Shown piece after piece: positions 34,494-44,389 of a DNA stretch of 56,552 nucleotides. The position numbers and the translations under genes were made by a program. Source of the DNA: Sandarakinorhabdus cyanobacteriorum (GTDB lineage Bacteria; Pseudomonadota; Alphaproteobacteria; Sphingomonadales; Sphingomonadaceae); contig NZ_NOXT01000105.1 in assembly GCF_002251755.1 (NCBI RefSeq), positions 1,104-57,655 of the forward strand, read 5' to 3'. Under the pieces are notes generated by a model that saw nothing but the letters and a program-made list of their open reading frames with translations, did no database searches and was not told where the DNA came from. Within the stretch, counting starts at the first letter, position 1. Each line of letters begins with the position of its first letter.

Positions 34494-36125
34494 TCAGGGT
34501 TTCTTGGCTTTCGGCGCCCCGGCCGCAAAGGCGTTGCCGAAATAATCCCCCTCATACCAGCGCGGCGCCGCCTTGGCGTTGGCCAGGCCGCGGATGATGC
34601 CGATGTTCAGCCGCGTCCACTTGGCGGCGGCGTTCCAGTCGAACGGCAGGTCGAGTTGGTCCGACACCTCGTGATAATTGTTGAGGCGGAACTTGCGCTC
34701 GGCCTCCTTGCAGGCAAGGCCGCCCTTGGTGTCCGTCCAGCCGGTCTTCAGGAACACCGATGGCACGCCCTTCCTCACAAAGGGATAATGGTCCGACCGG
34801 GTGAACACCGCCTCTTCCGGCTGCGGATCGGGCGAAACGCCCAGCTTTTCCGCCTTCGCGGCCTGCGCCACCAGCGTGCCGATGGTCGAACGCTCCCCGC
34901 CAAAGGCGACGATATCGCCGAAATCACAGGTCAGGATCGGCATGTCGATGTTCACATCGGCCACGATCCGCTTCACGTCCACGGTGGGAAAGCGCGAGAA
35001 ATAATCCGCACCCAACAGGCCGGACTCTTCCGCCGTGGTGGCCAGGAACAGCACGGTCCGCTTCGGCGGGGCCTTCACCAGCGCGGTCGCCGCCTCCAGC
35101 AGGGTGGCGGTGCCGGCGGCATTGTCCATGGCGCCATTGTAGATGGCATCCTCACCCGGCTTGGCCCCCACCTTCATGCCGACATGGTCGCTGTGGGCGG
35201 AAATCACCACGATCTCGCGTCCCAGCGTCTTGTCGGTGCCGGGCAGCAGCGCCAGCACATTGGGGCTGCTGATCCGCTCCACGCTGGTGGCGCGGCGCAC
35301 GGTGAAGCGGCCGGGCAGGGGGAAGCCCTTGACCATGCCCTTCTGGGCAGCGGCGCGCACGGCGGCAAAATCCATGGGCGCCCCGGCAAACAGCGCAGTG
35401 GCGGCGGCATCATCAATGGCCGCGCGCACCTTCAGGCCGGCGCCATCGCCCAGCGGCTGGCCGTTTGGATCCAGCACCAGCCGGCGCGGCAGCCGGGCCC
35501 GGCCGGCATATTTGTCCCACGGCAGGCGCTCCGCCTCCTTCAGGGTGCGGATGGTGATCACCCCGATGGCGCCCGCCGCCTCGGCCCCCGTCGCCTTCGA
35601 CACGCGGGCCAGATGGGCGGCAATCTCGCTGTTCATGCCATCGGGCGCGCCCGACAGCACCACGGCATATTTGCCCTTCAGATCGAGCCCAGCATAATCA
35701 TCAATGCCCTGCGACGGGTCCTGAAGGCCATAGCCGACAAACACCATCTCGCCGGTCACCTCTTCCGCCCCGGCCGTGCTGCCCGGCGACACCACCAGCC
35801 CCACGCCGTTTTCCAGCGTCAGCTTGGTGGCGCCCAGATCAAGCAGCGCCGATTCGCGCTCGCTGGCGAAGCGGCTTTCGGCAAAGCCGATCCGCTGCAC
35901 ATAGGAATTGGTGCCGGCCGGCTGAAGGCCCAGCCGGGCGAAATGCTGGGCGATATAATTGGCGGCAATCTCGTGCCCGCGGCTGCCCAGCCCGCGCCCT
36001 TCCAGCAAATCATCGGCCAGAAAGGCGACATGGCTGCGGAAACTGGCGGCCAGCGGACCGGCGGGCGGCGGGGCTGCGGCGATCAGCGGCAGGGCGGCGG
36101 CGGCGAGCAGGAGCGGCTTGTTCAT
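34494..36125 (-). CDS. M28 family zinc metallopeptidase with PA domain
   Basis: A 543-residue exported aminopeptidase-like protein. A signal peptide (LLLAAAALPLIAA) is followed by a protease-associated insert around residues 130-250 and then the M28 catalytic domain. Zinc ligands appear in order as His of SAHSDH, Asp of GAMDNAAGTA, Glu of TTAEESGLLG, Asp of NIDMP and His of NYHEVSDQ. It likely trims peptides in the periplasm. ATG 36125 diverges from the M16 peptidase gene across 62 bp, so two periplasmic peptidases may share control. Confidence 0.93.
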   Translation of the reverse strand: MNKPLLLAAAALPLIAAAPPPAGPLAASFRSHVAFLADDLLEGRGLGSRGHEIAANYIAQHFARLGLQPAGTNSYVQRIGFAESRFASERESALLDLGATKLTLENGVGLVVSPGSTAGAEEVTGEMVFVGYGLQDPSQGIDDYAGLDLKGKYAVVLSGAPDGMNSEIAAHLARVSKATGAEAAGAIGVITIRTLKEAERLPWDKYAGRARLPRRLVLDPNGQPLGDGAGLKVRAAIDDAAATALFAGAPMDFAAVRAAAQKGMVKGFPLPGRFTVRRATSVERISSPNVLALLPGTDKTLGREIVVISAHSDHVGMKVGAKPGEDAIYNGAMDNAAGTATLLEAATALVKAPPKRTVLFLATTAEESGLLGADYFSRFPTVDVKRIVADVNIDMPILTCDFGDIVAFGGERSTIGTLVAQAAKAEKLGVSPDPQPEEAVFTRSDHYPFVRKGVPSVFLKTGWTDTKGGLACKEAERKFRLNNYHEVSDQLDLPFDWNAAAKWTRLNIGIIRGLANAKAAPRWYEGDYFGNAFAAGAPKAKKP

Positions 36126-36187
36126 TGGCGCGCTGTATCAGTCGCGCTATGCACCGGCAAATGCCTTGTTTTGACGGGATGTCGTGC

Positions 36188-38983
36188 ATGAAGCCCTTGA
36201 TGATCGCCGCCCTTGCCGGCCTGATGCTGGCGCAACCGGTTGCGGCCCAGCCCGCCAACCCGCCGGCGGCCTCCATCGCCGCCCTCGTCGATCAGGTGCA
36301 ATTGCCGTATGAGCAGTTCACCCTGCCCAACGGCCTGCGCGTCATCGTCCACACCGATCGCAAGGCGCCCATCGTCGCGGTCAGCGTGTGGTATCACATC
36401 GGTTCCAAGGATGAACCGGCCGGCAAGTCCGGCTTTGCCCATCTGTTCGAACATCTGATGTTCTATGGCAGCGAGAACAACGACGGCGTGTTCTTCAAGA
36501 AGCTGGAGAATGTCGGCGCTACCGATGCCAACGGCACCACCTGGTTCGATCGCACCAATTATTTCGAGAATGTGCCCACCCAGGCGCTGGAGCTGGCGCT
36601 GTTCCTCGAATCCGATCGCATGGGCTGGCTGCTGGGCGCCGTGAACCAGGCCAAGCTCGATGCCCAGCGCGGCGTGGTGCAGAATGAAAAGCGCCAGGGC
36701 GACAACGAGCCGTTCGGCCTCACCGGCTATGCCATGCTGAAGGCTCTGTTCCCGGCCGGCCACCCCTATGCCCATGATGCCATCGGCTCCATGGCCGATC
36801 TCAACGCTGCCAGCCTAGCCGATGTGCAGGCCTGGTTCCGCGCCAACTATGGCCCCAACAATGCCGTGCTGGTGCTGGCCGGCGATATTGATGCGGCCAC
36901 GGCGCGCACGCTGGTGACCAAATATTTCGGTGCGATTCCAAAGGGCCCCGAGGTGAAGCGCCTGGCCGCGCCGGTGCCGCGCTGGGATCAGGAACGGCGC
37001 GAGACACTGTACGACAAGGTGCCCACGCCGCGCCTCAGCTGGCACTGGCCGGTGCCCGGCCGGCTCGACCGCACGTCGGCGCTCGCCGATATCGGCCTCA
37101 CCGTGCTGGCCGGCGGCCCCTCCTCGCGGCTTTACAACGAATTGGTGCGCAAGCGGAAACTCGCGGTCGCCGTGTCAGGCGGGGTGCAGGCCTATGAAAA
37201 GGTCGGCATGGCCGAGCTGGAGGTGCGCCTTGCCCCCGGCGCCAAGCCCGAGGAGGTGGAGGCCATCGTCAGGCAGACGCTGGCGGATTTCATCGCCACT
37301 GGCCCCACCGCCGACGAGGTGAGCCGTGTCGCCACCCGCAATGTCGCCGGCACCATCCGCGGGCTGGAGGCGGTGGGCGGCTTTGGCGGCAAGGCGGTCG
37401 CGCTGGCCGAAGGCGCCGTCTATGCCGGCAATCCCGAACAATATCGTGTTGAACTGGGCTGGTATGCCAAGGCGACGCCGGCCGATGTGCAAGCCGCCGC
37501 CCGCGACTGGCTGGGCAAGGGCGCCTATGTCCAGACCGTGCTGCCCGGCGACCGCCCCGCTGCCGAGGAGGTGCCGCCGCCGCCCAGGCCCGCCAAGGTG
37601 GCCGAGCCGGCACGCGGCCCCGCCCGCATGGCCGAACCGGCGGTGGGCGCCGCCCCGCTGCTGCAATGGCCGGCGGTGGAGCGCTTCACCCTCGCCAACG
37701 GCCTCAAGGTCGAATTCGCCCGCCGCACCACCGTACCGCTGGTGCGCATGATGCTCAGCCTGAATGGCGGCATGGCCGCCGATGAGCGCGGCAAGCTCGG
37801 CATCCAGTCGATGGCGCTCAACCTGCTCGACGAAGGAGCCGCCGGCATGACCGGCCCGCAGATTGCCGAGGCGCGCGAGCGGCTGGGCGCCGGCATCGGC
37901 ACCTCGGCAGGGCAGGACCGCACGCGGCTGACGCTGGATGCCCTTGCGTCCAACCTCGCCCCGTCGCTGAAGCTGTTTGCCGATATCGTGCAGCGCCCGG
38001 ATTTCCCGCCCGCCGAAATCGAACGGGTGCGCGGCCAGCAGCTGGCGGCGCTGGCGCAGGAGGCCAGCAACCCCATTGGCATCGCCCGGCGCATCCTCAC
38101 CCCGGCGCTCTATGGCCCCGATCACCCCTATGGCGCGCCGCCCAGCGGGCTGGGCACGGAAGGCAGCGTCAAGGCCATCAGCCGCGATGATCTGATCGCC
38201 TGGCACAAGCGCTGGGTGCGCCCTGATGCCGGCACCCTGTTCGTGGTCGGCGATATCACCACCGCCAAATTGAAGGCCCAGCTCGAAGCCGCCTTCGGCA
38301 ACTGGCGCGCCGATCCGGCCGTCGCAGCGGGCGCGGTGATGCCGGCCACGCCGCCGCCGCTGCGCCAACAGCGCATCATCCTGGTGGACCGGCCGAACAG
38401 CCCGCAAAGCCTGATCCTCGCCGGCAGCCTGCTGCCCGTCACCGGTGCGCAGGATCTCTATGCCGAACGCGCCGCCGCCGACATATTGGGCGGCCTGTCC
38501 ACCAGCCGCATCAACATGGACATCCGCGAGGAGAAGAACTGGGCCTATGGCGCCTTCGCCGGCCTGTCCGACGGCAAGGGCCAGCTCACCAGCATCATCT
38601 ATGCCCCGGTGCAGACCGACCGCACCGGTGACAGCATCAAGGCGATGATCGACGACATCGCCGCCATCAAGACCGCCAAGCCGATTACGGGCGAAGAGCG
38701 TGACCGGGCCGTGGCCAACAGCGTGCTGGCCCTGCCCGGCGAATTCGAACGCGGCACCGCCTTTCTTTCGGCGATGGAGCGCAACAATCTCTTCGGCCGG
38801 CCCGACGATCATTATGTCACTGTCGCCAAGCGCATCACCGCGCTGACCACCGCCGATCTCAACCGCGCTGTGCAGCTGTTCGGCACCGATGATCTGCTCT
38901 GGGTGGTGGTGGGCGATGCCGCCCGGGTGGAACCGCAGCTGAAGCAACTGGGCATGGCCGTCGAGGTGAGGAAGGGACAGTGA
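36188..38983 (+). CDS. M16 family (pitrilysin-like) zinc peptidase, double-domain
   Basis: A 931-residue exported protein with two M16 halves. The first half holds the inverted zinc motif HLFEH (residues 85-89) and the downstream Glu in VVQNEKRQ (about E167), so it is catalytic. The second half, from about residue 500, starts with FTLANGLKVEFARRT and lacks HxxEH, as usual for the non-catalytic half that closes the chamber. The halves are joined by a Pro-rich linker (EEVPPPPRPAKVAEPA). A signal peptide ends at VAAQPA. ATG 36188 is used; ATG 36179 adds three residues. It degrades unfolded peptides in the periplasm. Confidence 0.93.
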   Translation: MKPLMIAALAGLMLAQPVAAQPANPPAASIAALVDQVQLPYEQFTLPNGLRVIVHTDRKAPIVAVSVWYHIGSKDEPAGKSGFAHLFEHLMFYGSENNDGVFFKKLENVGATDANGTTWFDRTNYFENVPTQALELALFLESDRMGWLLGAVNQAKLDAQRGVVQNEKRQGDNEPFGLTGYAMLKALFPAGHPYAHDAIGSMADLNAASLADVQAWFRANYGPNNAVLVLAGDIDAATARTLVTKYFGAIPKGPEVKRLAAPVPRWDQERRETLYDKVPTPRLSWHWPVPGRLDRTSALADIGLTVLAGGPSSRLYNELVRKRKLAVAVSGGVQAYEKVGMAELEVRLAPGAKPEEVEAIVRQTLADFIATGPTADEVSRVATRNVAGTIRGLEAVGGFGGKAVALAEGAVYAGNPEQYRVELGWYAKATPADVQAAARDWLGKGAYVQTVLPGDRPAAEEVPPPPRPAKVAEPARGPARMAEPAVGAAPLLQWPAVERFTLANGLKVEFARRTTVPLVRMMLSLNGGMAADERGKLGIQSMALNLLDEGAAGMTGPQIAEARERLGAGIGTSAGQDRTRLTLDALASNLAPSLKLFADIVQRPDFPPAEIERVRGQQLAALAQEASNPIGIARRILTPALYGPDHPYGAPPSGLGTEGSVKAISRDDLIAWHKRWVRPDAGTLFVVGDITTAKLKAQLEAAFGNWRADPAVAAGAVMPATPPPLRQQRIILVDRPNSPQSLILAGSLLPVTGAQDLYAERAAADILGGLSTSRINMDIREEKNWAYGAFAGLSDGKGQLTSIIYAPVQTDRTGDSIKAMIDDIAAIKTAKPITGEERDRAVANSVLALPGEFERGTAFLSAMERNNLFGRPDDHYVTVAKRITALTTADLNRAVQLFGTDDLLWVVVGDAARVEPQLKQLGMAVEVRKGQ

Positions 38984-39033
38984 GGCGAATGCAACAGGGC
39001 TTGGCGCTGCCGGCCCTGCCACGCTAAGAACAG

Positions 39034-39789
39034 ATGATGTTCACCCGCACCCTTCTGGCCGCCGCCCTGCTGCTCGCTGCGCCCGCGCTGGCGGCGGCAC
39101 CGGGCAAGCCCGCCGCCAAACCCGCTGCCGCCGTTGACTGGACCGGCCGCATTGCCCTGACGCCGGCCGGCGGCCTGCTCATTGGCAATCCCAATGCCCG
39201 GGTGAAACTGGTGGAGTTCGGCAGCCTCACCTGCCCGCACTGCCGGCATTTCCACGAAACCGGCCTGCCGGTCGTCAAGGCGCGCTACATCGCCAGCGGC
39301 GCCGTCTCCTACGAATATCGCGCCTTCAGCCTCAACGGCATCGATCTGATGGCCGGCCACCTGCTCTATTGCCAGACCCCGGCTGCGGCCTGGGCCTTCG
39401 TCAACAAGGCCTATCTGCGCCAGGATCAGCTGGTTGCCCCGTTCATGCAGATTGGCGAGGCGGATCGCGCCGCCGTGCAGGCATTGCCCGATGATCAGCA
39501 GGGGCCGCGCATGGCGACCTTAGGCAAGCTGCCGGAATTTTCCGGCCTGCCGCTGGCGCAATATCAGGCCTGCCTTGCCGCGAGGCCAGCGATGGACAGG
39601 CTGATGGCCATCCGCACCGATGCCGTGCAAACCCATGGCCTCACCGGCACCCCCAGCTTTCTCATCAACGGCAAGATGCAGACCGATGTGTTTGACTGGG
39701 CGGCGCTGGAACCGATCCTCGCCGCCGCAGTGAAATCCGCTGGCACGCCCCCGGTTGCCCGCCCCACCGCCCCCAGAAGGACGAAATGA
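39034..39789 (+). CDS. DsbA-like thiol-disulfide oxidoreductase
   Basis: A 251-residue exported protein with a signal peptide (LLAAALLLAAPALAAAP) and a thioredoxin-fold domain with active site CPHC inside SLTCPHCRHFHE. A helical insert is followed by the cis-Pro loop LTGTPSFLING. It probably forms disulphides in periplasmic proteins. Its stop overlaps the start of a paralogue (ATGA) and smc follows, an order seen in other sphingomonads. The Ala/Pro-rich tail (PPVARPTAPRRTK) extends past the fold. Confidence 0.9.
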   Translation: MMFTRTLLAAALLLAAPALAAAPGKPAAKPAAAVDWTGRIALTPAGGLLIGNPNARVKLVEFGSLTCPHCRHFHETGLPVVKARYIASGAVSYEYRAFSLNGIDLMAGHLLYCQTPAAAWAFVNKAYLRQDQLVAPFMQIGEADRAAVQALPDDQQGPRMATLGKLPEFSGLPLAQYQACLAARPAMDRLMAIRTDAVQTHGLTGTPSFLINGKMQTDVFDWAALEPILAAAVKSAGTPPVARPTAPRRTK

Positions 39790-40526
39790 TGAAGCGCCTG
39801 ATGCTCCTGGCCGCCACCGCCCTCACCCTGGCCGCCTGCAACGACAGCAAGACGGCGCCCGCCGCCAGCGCCGATCAGGGCGCCGGCCCGGCCGTGGCCG
39901 CCCCGGCCGGCCAGAATTGGGTGGATGTGGTCGCCGCCACGCCGGAAGGCGGGTTCCGCATGGGCAATCCGGATGCCCGCGTGAAGCTGGTGGAATTTGC
40001 CTCGCTCACCTGCCCGCACTGTCGCGAATTCCACGAGGCCGCGGCCGAGGTGATCAAGAACAAATATGTCGCCAGCGGCAATGTCTCCTATGAATATCGC
40101 AACTTCGTGCTGAACGGCCCGGATTTCGCCGCCACCGTGCTGGCCCGTTGCCAGGGCGAAACCGCCTTCTTCGGCCTGTTGAATGCCTTTTATGCCGATC
40201 AGGCCGGCTGGACCGAGCCGTTCGGCCGCATCAGCAAGCCCGATCAGGAAGCGCTGGCCAAGTTGCCGGAAGACAAGGCGATTGCCCGCATGGCCGAACT
40301 GGGCGGCCTCGCCGCTTATGTGAAGCTGCGCGGCATCCCGCGCGCCAAATTTGATCAGTGCCTTGCCGATCCGGCCCAGGTGAAGGCGATCAACGACCTC
40401 AGGAACCAGGCGGTGAACGAATACAAGCTCACCGGCACGCCCAGCTTCATCATCAACGGCACCGTGCAGGAAGGCACCTACACCTGGGCCGATCTGGAAC
40501 CCAAGCTGCAGGCCGCCCTGAGGTAA
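39786..40526 (+). CDS. DsbA-like lipoprotein, paralogue of preceding gene
   Basis: A 246-residue thioredoxin-fold protein with active site CPHC (C76, C79) and cis-Pro loop LTGTPSFIING. The N-terminus is a lipoprotein signal with lipobox LTLAAC (C18), so unlike its neighbour it should be attached to a membrane. The domain sequence closely parallels the preceding gene (ASLTCPHCREFHE against SLTCPHCRHFHE), which points to tandem duplication followed by a change of location. ATG 39786 overlaps the previous stop. smc starts three bases after its own stop. Confidence 0.92.
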   Translation: MMKRLMLLAATALTLAACNDSKTAPAASADQGAGPAVAAPAGQNWVDVVAATPEGGFRMGNPDARVKLVEFASLTCPHCREFHEAAAEVIKNKYVASGNVSYEYRNFVLNGPDFAATVLARCQGETAFFGLLNAFYADQAGWTEPFGRISKPDQEALAKLPEDKAIARMAELGGLAAYVKLRGIPRAKFDQCLADPAQVKAINDLRNQAVNEYKLTGTPSFIINGTVQEGTYTWADLEPKLQAALR

Positions 40527-40529
40527 GAA

Positions 40530-43500
40530 TTGGAGTTTCGCCGCCTTCGCCTTGCGGGCTTCAAGTCCTTCGTTGAACCCACCGATCTGTTGATCGAGCC
40601 GGGGCTGACCGGCGTTGTCGGCCCCAACGGCTGCGGCAAATCCAACCTCCTGGAAGCGCTGCGCTGGGTGATGGGGGAGGCGAGCCCCAAGTCCATGCGC
40701 TCCGGCGGCATGGACGATGTGATCTTTGCCGGCACTGCCGCCCGGCCGGCGCGCGAATTTGCCCATGTCACCCTCAGCCTCGCCGGCAGCGCCGGCGAAG
40801 AGCTGGAGGTGCAGCGCCGGATCGAGCGCGGCGCCGGCTCGGACTATCGCCTGAACGGCCGGGACACGCGGCAACAGGATATCCGCCTGCTGTTCGCCGA
40901 TTCGGCCACCGGCGCGCACAGCCCGGCCATCGTCGGGCAGGGGCGGATCAGCGCCATCATCGCCGCCAAGCCGGCCGAGCGCCGCCAGCTGCTGGAAGAG
41001 GCCGCCGGCATCGCCGGCCTTGCCGTGCGCCGCCGAGAGGCCGAAATCCGCCTGCGCGCCGCCGAAGCCAATGTCGCCCGGCTGGATGATGTGGTGAAGG
41101 GCCTGGAAACCCAGGCCGCCAGCCTCAAGCGCCAGGCCCGCAGCGCCGAACGCTATCGTGGCCTGACCGACCGGATCCGCCATGGCGAGGCGGCGCTGAA
41201 CTTCGCGCGCTGGCATGCCGCGGTCGCCGCCTGTGACAAGGCCCGCACCGCCGCGCTGGCGGCCGACCAGCTGGCGGCGGAACGCACCCGCGCCGCCGCC
41301 ACGCTGGTGACGGCGGCGACCAATGCCGCAGCAACCCTGCCTGCCCTGCGCACCGCCGAAGCCGAAGCCGCCGCCGCCGTGCAGGCCCTGCGCCAGCGCC
41401 GTGCCCTGATCGAGGCGGAACAACAGGAACTCGCCCGCCGCGATGCCGCGCTGGTGACGCAACTGGCCAGCCTCACCCGCGATTCGGCCCGCGAAGCCGC
41501 GCTGGCCGATGATGCCGCCAGCGCGCAAGGCCGCCTGGCGGCGGAGGCGGCGCAACTGGCCGCCCGCCGCGCCGAACTGGCTGCGCAGGCACCCGCCCTG
41601 GCCGAGGCGGTGCGCGCCGCCGAAACCGCGGCGCAAGGCGCAGAAGCCGCCCTGTCAGACGCGATGGCCGCCCATGCTGCCGCGGCCGCCGCCGCCCGCG
41701 CCGCCGCCGATGCCGCCGCCGCCGCGCAAGGCCGCGCGCTGCGCGCCCGGCAAGAGGCGCAAGGCCTCGCCGATCGGCTGGCCCGGCTGGCCCCCGCGCC
41801 CGATCTGGCGCCGCTGCAGGCCGCTGTCGCCCAGGCGGAGGCTGATGTGGCCGCCTGCGAAACCGGCGTCGCCGATGCCGAATCGGCCCGCCCGCCGCTG
41901 GAAGCCGCCCGCAGCGAGGCCGCCGCCGCTGTCGCCGCCGCCCGTGCCACGCTCGCCAGCCTGGAGGCCGAAAGCAGCGCGCTCGCCCGCCGCCTCGCCG
42001 CCGATCAGGGCAAGGGCCCGCGCATCGCCGACAGTCTTGTCGCGGCCGCCGGTTATGAAGCCGCGCTCGCCGCCGCGCTTGGGGAGGATATGGAGGCCGG
42101 CCCGGCCAGTTCCGCCCAGCCGCGCCGATTTGCCGGCACACCCGCCGCCGATGATCCGCCGCTGCCGGCCGGCGTCACCCCGCTCGCCCCCCATGTCCAG
42201 GCGCCGCCCGAACTCGCCCGCCGGCTGGCGCAACTCGGCGTCGTCGATGCGCCGCCATCGCCCGAACTGATCGCCGCGCTGCGCCCCGGCCAGCGCCTGG
42301 TCAGCCGCGATGGAAAATTGTGGCGCTGGGACGGGCTGGTTGATGCAGGTGGCCGCACCGATGCCGCCGCCGCCCGCCTGCGCGCCCGCCGCCGTGCCGC
42401 CGAACTTGCCGCCGAACAGGCCGCCGCCGCCGATGCCGTGGCCACCGCCACCACCCGGCAGCGCGCGGCCGAAGCCGCCGCCAGCGCCGCAGCCCAAGCC
42501 GAACGCAGCGCCCGCGCCGCCCGCGATGCCGCCGCCCGCACCCTCACCGAGGCACGCGGCCGGCTCGCCAGCGCCGAAACCGCAGCCGCCCGCGCCGCCG
42601 GCGAACAGGCCAGCCTGGCCAGCGCCGCCGCCCGCGCCGAGGCAGAGGCGCAGCGGCTGACCGCCGAAGCCGAAACCTTGCGCGCCGCCGTGCCGCCGGC
42701 CGATCAGGTCGCCGAACTGGCCGCCGCCCTCAATCGGGCACGTGATGCGGCCGAGCGGGCACGCCAGGCGCTGGCGCGGGCACGCAGCGACCAGGATGTG
42801 GCCACGCGCGCCGCCGAATCGGCCACGCTTCGCGCCAATCTCATCACCCAGGAACAGGCCGATTGGGCCCGCCGCCTCGAACAGAGCGGCAGCCAGCGCG
42901 CCGAACTCGCCGCCCGGGCCGAGGCCGCCGCCGATGATCGCGCCGGCATCGCCGCCCGGGTGAAAGCCATCGCCGCCGATCTCGCCAGCCTGGCGGACCA
43001 GACCCAAGCCGCTGATTCCAAACGCGCCGCCGCCGCCGATGCCCTGGGCCGCGCCGAAGCCGCCGTCGAAACCGCCAACGCGCAAGCCCGCGCCGCGGAA
43101 AGCGAGGTGGCCGAAGCCCGCGAACTTCGTGCCACATTGCGCGCCGAAGCTGACCATCAGGACACCGCCCGGGCCGAGATCGAACGCCAGACAGGCGAAC
43201 GATTTCAATGCTCTCCGCCAATGCTGCCCGGCCGCTTCGGCTTCGCGCCCGAACCCGGCGACGCCGATGCGCTGGCCATCCAGCTTGATGGCCTCACCGC
43301 CGAGCGTGACCGGCTCGGCCCCGTCAACCTGCGCGCCAATATCGAGCTCAAGGAACTGGAAGAACAGGCGAAATTGACCGTCGCCGAAAAGGCCGAGCTT
43401 GATACCGCCATCGCCCGCCTGCGCGGCTCCATCGGCAGCCTCAACCGCGAAGGCCGCCAGCGCCTGGCCGCCGCCTTCCAGGCCGTGGACGGCCATTTCC

Positions 43501-43952
43501 GCACCCTGTTCAACGATCTGTTCGGCGGCGGCGAGGCGCAGCTGGCGCTGATCGAATCCGATGATCCACTGGAAGCCGGCCTTGAAATCATGGCCCAGCC
43601 GCCGGGCAAGAAGCTGCAATCCCTCACACTTTTGTCTGGCGGCGAACAGGCGCTCACCGCCACCGCGCTGATCTTCGCGCTGTTCCTCGCCAATCCGGCG
43701 CCCATTTGCGTGCTCGACGAAGTCGATGCGCCATTGGATGATGCCAACGTCGAACGCTTCTGCGACCTGCTTGATCGCATGGCGGCACAGACCGCCACCC
43801 GCTTCCTCATTGTCACCCACAACGCCGTCACCATGAGCCGGATGCACCGGCTGTTCGGTGTCACCATGGCCGAACCCGGCGTCAGCCAGCTGGTCAGCGT
43901 CGATCTCCAGGCCGCCGAACGCCTGCTCGCCCAGAGCGTTTCCGGCGCATGA
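40530..43952 (+). CDS. smc: Chromosome segregation protein SMC
   Basis: Condensin ATPase of 1140 residues that compacts and separates the chromosome with ScpA and ScpB. The N-terminal head has Walker A GPNGCGKSN (about residue 32); the C-terminal head has the ABC signature LLSGGEQALTA (about 1035) and Walker B CVLDEVDAPLDDAN. Two coiled-coil arms flank a hinge near residues 500-620 that contains LWRWDGL. The arms are extremely Ala/Arg/Glu-rich, so the opposite strand stays open by chance for long stretches. The start is TTG 40530, with GAGG nine bases upstream; it gives the exact family N-terminus MEFRRLRLAGFKSF. Confidence 0.97.
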   Translation: MEFRRLRLAGFKSFVEPTDLLIEPGLTGVVGPNGCGKSNLLEALRWVMGEASPKSMRSGGMDDVIFAGTAARPAREFAHVTLSLAGSAGEELEVQRRIERGAGSDYRLNGRDTRQQDIRLLFADSATGAHSPAIVGQGRISAIIAAKPAERRQLLEEAAGIAGLAVRRREAEIRLRAAEANVARLDDVVKGLETQAASLKRQARSAERYRGLTDRIRHGEAALNFARWHAAVAACDKARTAALAADQLAAERTRAAATLVTAATNAAATLPALRTAEAEAAAAVQALRQRRALIEAEQQELARRDAALVTQLASLTRDSAREAALADDAASAQGRLAAEAAQLAARRAELAAQAPALAEAVRAAETAAQGAEAALSDAMAAHAAAAAAARAAADAAAAAQGRALRARQEAQGLADRLARLAPAPDLAPLQAAVAQAEADVAACETGVADAESARPPLEAARSEAAAAVAAARATLASLEAESSALARRLAADQGKGPRIADSLVAAAGYEAALAAALGEDMEAGPASSAQPRRFAGTPAADDPPLPAGVTPLAPHVQAPPELARRLAQLGVVDAPPSPELIAALRPGQRLVSRDGKLWRWDGLVDAGGRTDAAAARLRARRRAAELAAEQAAAADAVATATTRQRAAEAAASAAAQAERSARAARDAAARTLTEARGRLASAETAAARAAGEQASLASAAARAEAEAQRLTAEAETLRAAVPPADQVAELAAALNRARDAAERARQALARARSDQDVATRAAESATLRANLITQEQADWARRLEQSGSQRAELAARAEAAADDRAGIAARVKAIAADLASLADQTQAADSKRAAAADALGRAEAAVETANAQARAAESEVAEARELRATLRAEADHQDTARAEIERQTGERFQCSPPMLPGRFGFAPEPGDADALAIQLDGLTAERDRLGPVNLRANIELKELEEQAKLTVAEKAELDTAIARLRGSIGSLNREGRQRLAAAFQAVDGHFRTLFNDLFGGGEAQLALIESDDPLEAGLEIMAQPPGKKLQSLTLLSGGEQALTATALIFALFLANPAPICVLDEVDAPLDDANVERFCDLLDRMAAQTATRFLIVTHNAVTMSRMHRLFGVTMAEPGVSQLVSVDLQAAERLLAQSVSGA

Positions 43953-43977
43953 TACCAAAGTGTGCACTGCACAATGG

Positions 43978-44006
43978 TTGACACCCCAAGCCCGGCCCTC
44001 TAGGAC
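43978..44006 (+). promoter_or_regulatory. Promoter of the F0 ATP synthase operon
   Basis: TTGACA (43978-43983, perfect -35) and TAGGAC (44001-44006, weaker -10) are separated by exactly 17 bp, between smc and atpI. A short hairpin ACTGGC-ATC-GCCAGT (44021-44035) follows in the leader. The position about 80 bases before the atpI start fits transcription of the whole operon. Confidence 0.65.
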
Positions 44007-44086
44007 GCGCGCCAAGCCCAACTGGCATCGCCAGTGGGGCCTTCTGCCGCATCCGGCAGATGTATTGGACGACAGGGGTTTTCGCC

Positions 44087-44383
44087 TTGGCCGACCGCCA
44101 GACCGACGAGGATAGCCTCGCGCGCCGCATCGCTGCGGCCCGGGCCGCCGAATCCGGTGCGAAGGATGGTGCCAAACGGCAAGAGAACACCGGTTGGCAA
44201 CTGGCCTCCGAGTTCATCGGGGCCATGCTGGCTGGCGGGTTCATCGGCTGGTTCATCGACCGGCAGTTGGGCAGCGGACCCTGGGGCCTGATCATCATGC
44301 TGATGCTCGGTTTCGTGACTGGCCTCTACCAGTCATTGCGCCGGCAGAAGGCGATGGATGCAGACGAGCGGAATGGGGATTGA
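44087..44383 (+). CDS. atpI: ATP synthase protein I
   Basis: Accessory membrane protein that helps assembly of the c-ring of ATP synthase. The 98-residue protein has a charged N-terminal helix (DEDSLARRIAAARAAES) and two transmembrane helices (IGAMLAGGFIGWFI and GLIIMLMLGFVTGLY). TTG 44087 has AGGGG about ten bases upstream and gives the usual family length; an in-frame ATG at 44060 lacks a ribosome site and adds nine residues, so it is less likely. It is the first gene of the F0 operon. Confidence 0.85.
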   Translation: MADRQTDEDSLARRIAAARAAESGAKDGAKRQENTGWQLASEFIGAMLAGGFIGWFIDRQLGSGPWGLIIMLMLGFVTGLYQSLRRQKAMDADERNGD

Positions 44384-44389
44384 ACGGCC

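Noticed and set aside
37175..39022. Open frame of 615 codons antisense to the M16 peptidase gene
   Set aside because: Caused by GC bias at third positions of the real gene, which has intact zinc motifs; the antisense product has no recognisable domain.
41655..44021. Open frame of 788 codons antisense to smc; another of 690 codons at 39564-41636
   Set aside because: Both mirror the Ala/Arg-rich, high-GC coding frame of smc and the DsbA-like genes. The translated products are low-complexity Gly/Ala/Arg text without motifs.
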